A DNA stretch of 64,000 nt, from the NCBI RefSeq assembly GCF_008123425.1, contig NZ_VSSS01000008.1:115013-179012 (forward strand). The letters are read 5' to 3'. The DNA is from Bradyrhizobium rifense (lineage in GTDB: Bacteria > Pseudomonadota > Alphaproteobacteria > Rhizobiales > Xanthobacteraceae). The position numbers and the translations under genes are program-made. The notes below the pieces were generated by a model that saw nothing but the letters and a program-made list of their open reading frames with translations, was not told the DNA's origin and searched no databases. Every line of letters begins with the position of its first letter. Position 1 is the first letter of the stretch. This document shows positions 58,119-64,000 of this stretch, piece by piece.

Positions 58119-58188
58119 CCGGCATGATGGCAGGATCGAGAGCTGCGTGGGGTGGTCGGCCTAATCTCCCCGTGAGGGGGAGGACCGT

Positions 58189-58811
58189 ATGGCCACCGTG
58201 TTGATCGTCGCACCGGTGTTTGCGCTGATCGCGGCCGGCTATGCGTCGGTGCTGTTTCGCTTCGTCTCCGAGGGCGCGCACAAGGGCATCTCCGAATTCG
58301 CCTTCAGCATCGCGATCCCCGCGCTGCTGTTTCGCACCATCGTCGTCTCGGAATTCCCCGACGTCAGCCCGTGGCGGATGTGGGGCGCCTATTACGGCGC
58401 GCTCGCCCTCATTTGGATCGCGGCGCTGATGATCTCCGCGGTCATGCGCGAGCGGCGCGAGGACCGCGAGGATGGCGTGGTGTTCGCGATCGGCTCGGTC
58501 TACGGCAACATCGTGATGCTCGGCATTCCGCGGTGAACGGCGAGATGCGAAGCGTCGCCGCGATGAGCGCATTAAAACTGCTGGCGATGCCGGCGGTGGC
58601 GTTCGCGATGGCAAAGCTGTTGAACCTGCCGCCGATCGTGACAGGTGTCGTCGTGCTGTTCGCGGCGATGCCGACCGGCGCGAATGCCTACATCTTCGCG
58701 GTTCAGTATCAGCGGCTGGTGAATCCGGTGTCGGGCGCGGTGGCGCTGTGCACGCTGCTGGCGGCGGCGACACTGCCGGTGGTGGTGATGGTGGTGGCGG
58801 GGGTGAGGTGA
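58189..58811 (+). pseudogene. AEC-family transporter, internally deleted and frameshifted
   Basis: The first frame (58189-58536) encodes the start of an auxin-efflux-carrier-type transporter (VAPVFALIAAGYASVLF, then ISEFAFSIAIPALLFRTI) and stops after GNIVMLGIPR. The C-terminal end (ALKLLAMPAVAFAMAKLLN, LFAAMPTGANAYIFAVQYQ) continues in another frame to 58811. About 100 residues of the usual 310 are missing between them. The protein would not be functional. Its last 143 bp recur at 60334. Confidence 0.8.
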
Positions 58812-59235
58812 TAGCGCCGGTCCCAGCCGCCCAATTCCTGTTCGGCGTGCTGCCGGCGAACACTGACGTCGGCCTGGTCTATGGCATTGGCGGGATTTGT
58901 ATTCTGGCAGGGCAGCGCCCAAAGGCGTATACCTAGATGTATCCATCAAACGAAGTTTGGATACGTATGGATATACAAGCGGACACGATCATCAAAAGAT
59001 GAACGAGCGACGTAGCGCTTACATCGCGGCTCTCAGGGCTGCAGATCAGGACGACATTGGTCCTTTGATGAAGTTCGTTGGTCCGCGAGATGATCCTTGA
59101 AGCACAATGAGATTAGCGGTGACGTTGCCGACTTCCGCGTTTGACCCGATGCTCCTTTCGTCGCCGTCGAGGGTGTGATAGGTCCTGCAATTCTCCCAGT
59201 TCGGCGACGAACGCGCATCCAGGTAAGGGTAGATC
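58812..59235. other. Region between broken genes
   Basis: Contains only the Fic-like remnant listed next and no other recognisable gene; lower G+C than the flanks. Confidence 0.5.
58999..59100 (+). pseudogene. 3' remnant of a Fic-family gene
   Basis: The last 33 codons before TGA at 59100 read MNERRSAYIAALRAADQDDI and onward to GPLMKF, the typical C-terminal end of Fic/mobile mystery protein B proteins. Nothing upstream in frame resembles the Fic core (HPFxxGNGR). Confidence 0.5.
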
Positions 59236-60201
59236 ATGCAGCAGTTGACGGACGAAGGCCGGCGGATCGTCGATGATGTGGCGCGTCGGCACGGATTTTC
59301 GAGTGACGCTGTTTTGTGCATGCTTCTGGCGGTTTCGGCCGGATACGGCAACCAGGCCCAATTCAATCATCCGGAATTCGGCGGCATGGGCCAATGGTCG
59401 ATGGGCGGGATGATCATGATCGGCGACATGTTCAACAACTACCTGAAGGGCCGCGTCGATTCACTGTGCCAGGAGTTGTCCAGCCTGATCCAGGGACAAC
59501 CGCTGTTCCAGATGCCCGCCCAAAGCCAGAGCCAATCCCAAGGCGGTGGAGGTGGCGGCGGCTGGCAGGGCCAGACCGGAGGCAGCCACCAGCAGCAAAG
59601 CAACGGCTACGGCGGCACCGGCGCGAGCCTTTTCGTGCCCAATGCAGCATCGGGCAGTTGGTGGCCCGCCGATCTGGGCATGGCAGGTTCGACGGGCGGT
59701 CAAAACAATCTGCGCTATGCCTACTTTCCCGCCGCGCGGCGGTTGGCCGTCGACATCAATGGTCAAGTGTCGGTTTACGATACGGGCCAGCACCAGATCG
59801 GTGGATTTTCGCAACAGCAAAGTGGCGATCAGTCGATTACCTTCACTAGTCAGTTCGGGCTGGTGCGCGTGGCCGACCTGCCGCGGATCAACCCAGTGAA
59901 TACGGGCGCCGCCCCGCAGCAGCAGCCCCATGCCAGCCATTCCGAACCTTGGGTGCAACCCGAGCCTTCGGTGCAGGCGGCGCCTTGGGTGCAGCCCGCG
60001 CCTTGGGTGCAGCCCGCGCAGAGCGCGCCGTCGCCGCCACCGACAATGGCGAGTCCGCCACCAAACCAATTCGGTCCGCCGCACGCTCAGCACGACGAGA
60101 TCGTTTCGCTGCTCGAAAAGCTCGCCGACCTGCACAAGAAGTGCATCCTTACGGACAGCGAATTCGAGTCGAAGAAGGCCGAATTGCTCAGCCGCCTCTA
60201 A
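59236..60201 (+). CDS. SHOCT-domain protein with repeat-rich linker
   Basis: 321 residues. The N-terminal 90 residues are a helical unknown domain (GRRIVDDVARRHGFSSDAV). Low-complexity Gln/Gly/Ser stretches follow to about 130, then a beta-rich part (about 150-220), then PWVQPxP repeats, and finally a SHOCT domain (ISL-type: VSLLEKLADLHKKCILTDSE to ELLSRL). SHOCT segments mediate oligomerisation. Its role is unknown. It lies between the two copies of the AEC 3' end. Confidence 0.7.
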   Translation: MQQLTDEGRRIVDDVARRHGFSSDAVLCMLLAVSAGYGNQAQFNHPEFGGMGQWSMGGMIMIGDMFNNYLKGRVDSLCQELSSLIQGQPLFQMPAQSQSQSQGGGGGGGWQGQTGGSHQQQSNGYGGTGASLFVPNAASGSWWPADLGMAGSTGGQNNLRYAYFPAARRLAVDINGQVSVYDTGQHQIGGFSQQQSGDQSITFTSQFGLVRVADLPRINPVNTGAAPQQQPHASHSEPWVQPEPSVQAAPWVQPAPWVQPAQSAPSPPPTMASPPPNQFGPPHAQHDEIVSLLEKLADLHKKCILTDSEFESKKAELLSRL

Positions 60202-60685
60202 TCTCCTCGCAAGCGCGTCACCCACTCTGAGGGATGCCAGCCATTTGGCAGACGGCTACTTTGCTGGTCATCAAGCGCGCTTACGCCGCGCGCGGTGAAG
60301 GTGACGTGGAGGGCCTAATGGCGCTTCGCAGCGATGCCGACCGCCGCCAATGCCTACAGCTTCGCGGTTCAGTATCAGCGGCTGGTGAACCCGGTCTCGG
60401 GCGCGGTGGCGCTGTGCACGCTGCTGGCGGCGGCGACGTTGCCGGTGGTGGTGATGATCGTGACAAGGCAGCCTTAGCGCTGGCCGCGACCATCATCGTA
60501 CCACCGCCTTGCTGCCTGCAGTGCACATGCAGTTCCGGTTGCGGAACCGAAATTTCGGCGAAAGCGCATTTTCCCAACGAGCGACAATTCGGTCACAGCC
60601 ACCGGACGCGGCCGTTGATAGGCTTCGATCTGGAATGGGAATTGGAACGAGAATTTTAAAAGGTTTCTAGCGCGCGAGGGGACCC
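60202..60685. other. Gap containing the duplicated AEC 3' end
   Basis: Only the 143-bp AEC fragment is recognisable; the remainder precedes the porin gene. Confidence 0.5.
60334..60476 (+). pseudogene. Duplicate of the AEC transporter 3' end
   Basis: Very similar over 143 bp to 58669-58811, in the same frame to a stop codon (NAYSFAVQYQRLVNPVSGAV and onward). It is an orphan fragment, 1.67 kb from the first. Confidence 0.75.
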
Positions 60686-61429
60686 ATGAAGCGCTTTGCA
60701 ATTTCCGTACTTCTCTCCTTGATTGGAACGTCCGCCTTCGCCGCCGACATGGCGGTCAAGGCGCCGCCCCCACCACCACCGCCGCCGATCGCGACCTGGA
60801 CGGGCTTCTACCTCGGCATCAACGGGGGATGGGGCTGGGGCACCACCAACCACACCGATTCATTCGGAACCACGACGGGTAATTTTTCCACGAACGGCGG
60901 CGTGGCCGGCGGCACCTACGGCTTCAACTGGCAGGTCAACCAGTTCGTCATCGGCTTCGAAGGCGATTTCGACTGGGCCGATATCAAGGGCACGTTCACG
61001 AGCCCCCTGCTGTGCAGCATCAACGGCGGCGCGACCTGCTTCTCCACGCTGCGAACCTTCGGCACCGATCGCATTCGCGCCGGCGTCGACGTCAATGGCT
61101 GGCTGCTCTACGGCACCGCCGGCGTTGGATATGGCGAGGTCCGGGCCGGTCAAAATCCGTGCGGCCTGACCGCGTTCGGCGGGTTCAGCTGCGACACGAC
61201 ATGGCGCACCGGATGGGTTGCCGGCGGCGGCGTGGAAAAGATGTTCGCGCCGCACTGGTCGGCCAAGCTCGAATATCTGCACTACGATCTCGGCAATTCG
61301 ACAAATTACACGCCAACCACCATCGGCGCTGTCGTCCCTGTGCGGGTGCTCGAACGCGGCGATATGGTGCGCGCCGGGATCAACTACAAATTCGATTGGC
61401 CGGGTGGACCGGTGGTCGCGAGGTACTGA
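60686..61429 (+). CDS. Outer-membrane beta-barrel protein (Omp25/RopB type)
   Basis: 247 residues. A signal peptide ends at SAFAADMAV (about residue 20), then a Pro-run (KAPPPPPPPPIATWTGFYLG) and an eight-strand barrel with GGVAGGTYGFNWQVNQFVIGFEGDFDW, AGVGYG and the closing GINYKF near the end. The WTGFYLGINGG start is diagnostic of this rhizobial porin group. A terminator follows at 61453. Confidence 0.9.
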   Translation: MKRFAISVLLSLIGTSAFAADMAVKAPPPPPPPPIATWTGFYLGINGGWGWGTTNHTDSFGTTTGNFSTNGGVAGGTYGFNWQVNQFVIGFEGDFDWADIKGTFTSPLLCSINGGATCFSTLRTFGTDRIRAGVDVNGWLLYGTAGVGYGEVRAGQNPCGLTAFGGFSCDTTWRTGWVAGGGVEKMFAPHWSAKLEYLHYDLGNSTNYTPTTIGAVVPVRVLERGDMVRAGINYKFDWPGGPVVARY

Positions 61430-61452
61430 GCGCAACACAATGCGGTGCGACG

Positions 61453-61478
61453 AAAGCCCCGGCCAGGCCGGGGCTTTT
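61453..61478 (+). terminator. Porin gene terminator
   Basis: AAAGCCCCGGCC and GGCCGGGGCTTT arms with T-run. Confidence 0.85.
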
Positions 61479-61591
61479 GCGTTTGGGGGAATGCGGGCAC
61501 GCGGACTGCCTATTTTTCCCGAACATTGGAACGATAGGACCCCGATCGTGCTTTTGAATTGAAAGTTTGTCTTGAGGAAGAAGAGGGAACG

Positions 61592-61762
61592 ATGAGGGCC
61601 TGGCACCAGATCGCGAGTGCGACGACGACGATTGCATTTTCGATCAGCCTTTTCCTTGCCTCGCAGATGTACGTGACGTCTCGCGTATCCGCGGCTGAAT
61701 CCGCAACCTTGCACGTCCTGAAGCTGCGAAACGCGGGGTATCGCGCGCTGCACGGTCATTGA
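61592..61762 (+). CDS. 56-residue exported or membrane peptide
   Basis: ATG 61592 follows AAGAGGGAACG. A hydrophobic helix (TTTIAFSISLFLASQMYV) with a possible cleavage at VSAAES. No family recognised. Confidence 0.5.
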   Translation: MRAWHQIASATTTIAFSISLFLASQMYVTSRVSAAESATLHVLKLRNAGYRALHGH

Positions 61763-61768
61763 GCCGGC

Positions 61769-62089
61769 ATGCCGCTGGCCCTATCGCTGATCGTGGACGG
61801 CGATGTGCGGCTCAGGGATCGCGAGGCTCTGGAGACGCTGCGCGCCGCCCACCGTGTCGAGATGGTGGAATCGACGAGAGCCGTTGCCGAACGCGACATC
61901 ACCCGGATGATCGCCACTCTCAACGCGGATATCGAGATCATCGATGCCGGATTGTCTCGGCTGAACGCTCCGCGCGAGGAGCAGGCTTGCGCCCGGTGGT
62001 TCCGAGGCAACGCCTCAAGACGACAGCGGGGCTCGCGACCCGCAATGGTGACGGCGGAGAGTGATCAGCTCAGGCTGCCCAGTCCATGA
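61769..62089 (+). CDS. Hypothetical protein
   Basis: 106 residues, helical and charged (LRDREALETLRAAHRVEMVESTRAVAERDI). ATG 61769 is 7 bp after the preceding gene. It may be a real small gene of the same operon, but the C-terminal part is Arg-rich and unconvincing. Confidence 0.4.
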   Translation: MPLALSLIVDGDVRLRDREALETLRAAHRVEMVESTRAVAERDITRMIATLNADIEIIDAGLSRLNAPREEQACARWFRGNASRRQRGSRPAMVTAESDQLRLPSP

Positions 62090-62436
62090 TCGCGTCAATG
62101 AAGGTTTGAGCCTGGCGGATCGCGTCCAGTCGGGTCGCACAGACCCCGACCGAGATTGTCCGGCCCTTCCCGACGGTCCACTGCCAACCGGAAAGGTAGC
62201 GCATTTCGACGATCGAGAAGCGTACGCCGCGATGTTCCACGGAGGACCTCCGCTGACATGTTGCTGTGCGAGAAGACTACGCGAAATGACGAATGTGGTC
62301 TAGCGGGGGCGGCCGACAGACGTGGTTTCGGCTAGGCTTCAGGAATCGTGACGGAAGTTCGGCCCGACAGATCGAGGAGGCCCGTCATCGCAATTTGACA
62401 ACGTTCAGGTCATGAGCCTGACGACTGCCGAAAGGG
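62090..62436. other. Gap without a recognised gene
   Basis: Nothing supported is visible between 62090 and the tenA stop. Confidence 0.5.
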
Positions 62437-63111
62437 CTATTGAACACGCTGGCCCGCGCGCCAGGCCATCTCCCAGAAGTCTGCCTCGAGTCGGGTGGCT
62501 TCCTTGAAGATCGCAATCAATTCTGCCTCGCGGGCCGGCGTGGCGTAGAGATCGGCGAGATGCTCCATGTGCGCCCGCGCTTTGGCTGCGACCTCCTGGT
62601 ACGGCGTGCCGGCATACTCGGCGATCCAAACGCGATAGGCGTTCGTCGCAGCGTCCGCATCGGGGCGCGAGGCGAGCCGCGTCGCGATCTCCGCGTACCC
62701 GATCACGCAGGGAGCAAGCGCCACCTTCAGTGCCAGCAGGTCGCCGCGCATTCCCGCATCGAGCACGTAGCGTGTATAGGCCAGCATCTCGGCCGCCGGA
62801 GCGGCCTGTTCAAGGTCGGTCGGGGATAGACCCCAGTCGGCACTGAGCTTCACATGCAGGTTCATCTCGACATCAAGGATGGCCGAAAGGCCGGCCGCTG
62901 CTTCGCGCATGTCGGCAAGTCTGGGCGACTTGTAGATCGAGAGCGCATACGCGCGAGCAAACTCGATGAGGAACAGGTAGTCCTGAACGAGGTAGTGACG
63001 AAACGCCGCTTCGGGGAGCGAGCCGTCTGCCAATCCGTTCGTGAAGGGATGCTCGGTGTAAGCCCGCCACTCAACGGATGCTTCTGTCTTTAGACGCTCG
63101 AAGAAACTCAT
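62437..63111 (-). CDS. tenA: TenA-family thiaminase II
   Basis: 224 residues. All-helical TenA fold with Cys135 in LAPCVIGYAEI as catalytic nucleophile and Glu in EATRLEADFWEMAW near the C-terminus; YLVQDYLFLIEFARAYA is another family block. It hydrolyses aminopyrimidine thiamine breakdown products for salvage. I found no thi-box in the 140 bp upstream and no other thiamine gene in the window. Confidence 0.92.
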   Translation of the reverse strand: MSFFERLKTEASVEWRAYTEHPFTNGLADGSLPEAAFRHYLVQDYLFLIEFARAYALSIYKSPRLADMREAAAGLSAILDVEMNLHVKLSADWGLSPTDLEQAAPAAEMLAYTRYVLDAGMRGDLLALKVALAPCVIGYAEIATRLASRPDADAATNAYRVWIAEYAGTPYQEVAAKARAHMEHLADLYATPAREAELIAIFKEATRLEADFWEMAWRAGQRVQ

Positions 63112-63367
63112 GATCTTTTTCGCCTAGCTTGCTTTTCCATGAACGTCTTTGGCTCGCCACCGATAGCGCATTGCGAACCGAGGAGCTACGGCGACCGCGC
63201 ACAAACTGGCTTTGAGCAGCGTCGCGGACACTCCCCGTGTCGAGAGTTTGGTGCACTGTCACCGTAGTGCCCGCGGTATGCATGGGCATCGAGAACCCGC
63301 CGGCTCACAAGGCTGGGGGATTTCTTTTCAAGGCGTCCGTCGGTTCACGCCGACGCTGCTTGTATCA

Positions 63368-63565
63368 CTACCAATCGATAGAGGATTTCGCCGGGCCCCA
63401 ACTCCATCTACCAGGCAAGTAACGATTGGTAGGAGCATCTGCGGACTCAGTCCCGCCCGTGTGTGCGGGCGCAAGATTGACCTTCGTTGGTGTTCCATTT
63501 GCGACAACCGAGCCGCTCAAGACCTTGCCGTCCCACTCGATAGTCCGTGTCCGATCGATTGACAT
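63368..63565 (-). CDS. Possible 65-residue hypothetical protein
   Basis: From ATG 63565: MSIDRTRTIEWDGKVLSGSV, then a KVNLAPAHTGGT stretch and RWSWGPAKS. The opening looks like a genuine beta-strand start; the rest is unconvincing. Confidence 0.3.
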   Translation of the reverse strand: MSIDRTRTIEWDGKVLSGSVVANGTPTKVNLAPAHTGGTESADAPTNRYLPGRWSWGPAKSSIDW

Positions 63566-63763
63566 GGTCCGATCTCCAGTGAACCGCCAAAATAGCAAGG
63601 CTGCGCGTCAGGCCCTGTGACTAAATGGCGACACCATCGTGGAGAGTGCGCGTCGGCAACAAGATATCCGGCATCTGACAACATGGCCCGCCGGTTCACG
63701 CTGGCCAAGATGACAGGACATCGCCCGGGTGTATCTTTGTCCCCGGGCGGGGCTTGATTCGTC

Positions 63764-63850
63764 ATGCTGGAAGCAATTCTCGTGTTGCTAGGGATCGGGG
63801 CGGCAGCGCTTCTACTGATCGCATTCTGGGGATTGCACAAGCAGGCGTGA
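63764..63850 (+). CDS. Possible 28-residue membrane micropeptide
   Basis: ATG 63764 opens a single hydrophobic helix (LEAILVLLGIGAALLLI-like) ending in WGLHKQA. A hairpin CGCCCGGG/CCCGGGCG lies just upstream at 63722-63748. No clear ribosome-binding site. Confidence 0.3.
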   Translation: MLEAILVLLGIGAAALLLIAFWGLHKQA

Positions 63851-64000
63851 GCCGCGCCGAGCTCACGCATCTTCACCACAACAGATTTGAACTATTCGCC
63901 TCGTCATCCGTCTGACCCTGCGGAGGCGACACAAAGAATTACGGTGACAGTGCACAAAATTACTGCCACCTGATGAGGCGGAGTTTAGTGCACTGGACTG

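Larger units (their letters stand above)
57710..58188. other. Repeat-rich intergenic region
   Basis: Long open frames on the minus strand cross this area but are formed by repeats. Two repeat units are listed separately. Confidence 0.5.
63251..63955. repeat. 705-bp segment with 16-bp terminal inverted repeats
   Basis: GTGCACTGTCACCGTA at 63251-63266 is the exact complement of TACGGTGACAGTGCAC at 63940-63955. No transposase gene lies between, so a non-autonomous element, an IS remnant or two separate repeat units. Confidence 0.5.
63112..64000. other. Terminal region with inverted-repeat-bounded segment
   Basis: No convincing gene except two small frames listed separately. The segment 63251-63955 is bounded by 16-bp inverted repeats. 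Confidence 0.5.

Noticed and set aside
57691..58863. 390-codon minus-strand frame across repeats and the AEC pseudogene
   Set aside because: Built from GC-rich repeats; low-complexity Pro/Arg/Ser composition and no homology.
63112..63250. TPP riboswitch upstream of tenA
   Set aside because: No CUGAGA-like or thi-box core is seen on the minus strand.

Overview
The window is a piece of an alphaproteobacterial chromosome, almost certainly Bradyrhizobium or a close relative (Nitrobacter/Rhodopseudomonas group). The inference rests on the high-G+C core genes (rpoH, dnaG-rpoD, carA, carB, greA, trxB), a DnaG without zinc ligands, a short dimeric-type chlorite dismutase like that of Nitrobacter, an Omp25/RopB-type porin, and dispersed repeats that I recall as common in Bradyrhizobium. 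No database search was possible.

Positions 1-10055 are an accessory island whose right edge abuts the 3' end of a tRNA-Glu(CTC) gene, the classic target of tyrosine recombinases. It begins with the C-terminal end of such a recombinase. It carries a possible HhH DNA glycosylase with two cysteine clusters, two paralogues of an unknown domain (one behind a leader peptide and terminator-like hairpin), DUF3768 and XRE genes, a frameshifted DUF4339 membrane gene, a secreted alpha/beta hydrolase, a DUF5131 three-Cys protein, a probable HUH rolling-circle replication protein, an AlpA-like regulator with a translationally coupled partner, and a 100-bp tandem repeat next to the tRNA. It reads as a decaying integrative or replicative element.

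Positions 10056-36433 are mostly core chromosome: an RluD-type pseudouridine synthase, rpoH, a peptidoglycan amidase, a diguanylate cyclase, a tiny lysine-only peptide gene, LysE exporters, a response regulator, an SDR, an MltB-type transglycosylase, rpoD and dnaG, chlorite dismutase, a transglutaminase, an N-formylglutamate amidohydrolase-like protein, an LVIVD-repeat protein, a leaderless-looking ArsR/SRPBCC operon and a hybrid histidine kinase. A 41-bp terminator duplicated beside rpoD brackets a fragment of a ParA-like gene, which looks like a recombination scar.

Positions 36430-55586 hold a small operon with a MarR-type palindrome at its head, an acyl-CoA synthetase, an epoxide hydrolase, a YqeY-like protein, and carA and carB separated by about 4 kb (cupin, Dps, methyltransferase, a tRNA-like gene with encoded CCA, and a divergent ArsR/MFS cassette with twin operators). 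greA, DoxX, Lrp, trxB, a LysR regulator, two candidate small RNAs and a DapA-family aldolase follow.

Positions 55587-64000 are repeat-rich and eroded: small membrane peptides, an orphan ParA with an inverted repeat upstream, a broken AEC transporter whose 3' end is duplicated 1.7 kb away, a Fic-family 3' remnant, a SHOCT-domain protein, an outer-membrane porin, TenA, and a 705-bp segment bounded by 16-bp inverted repeats.
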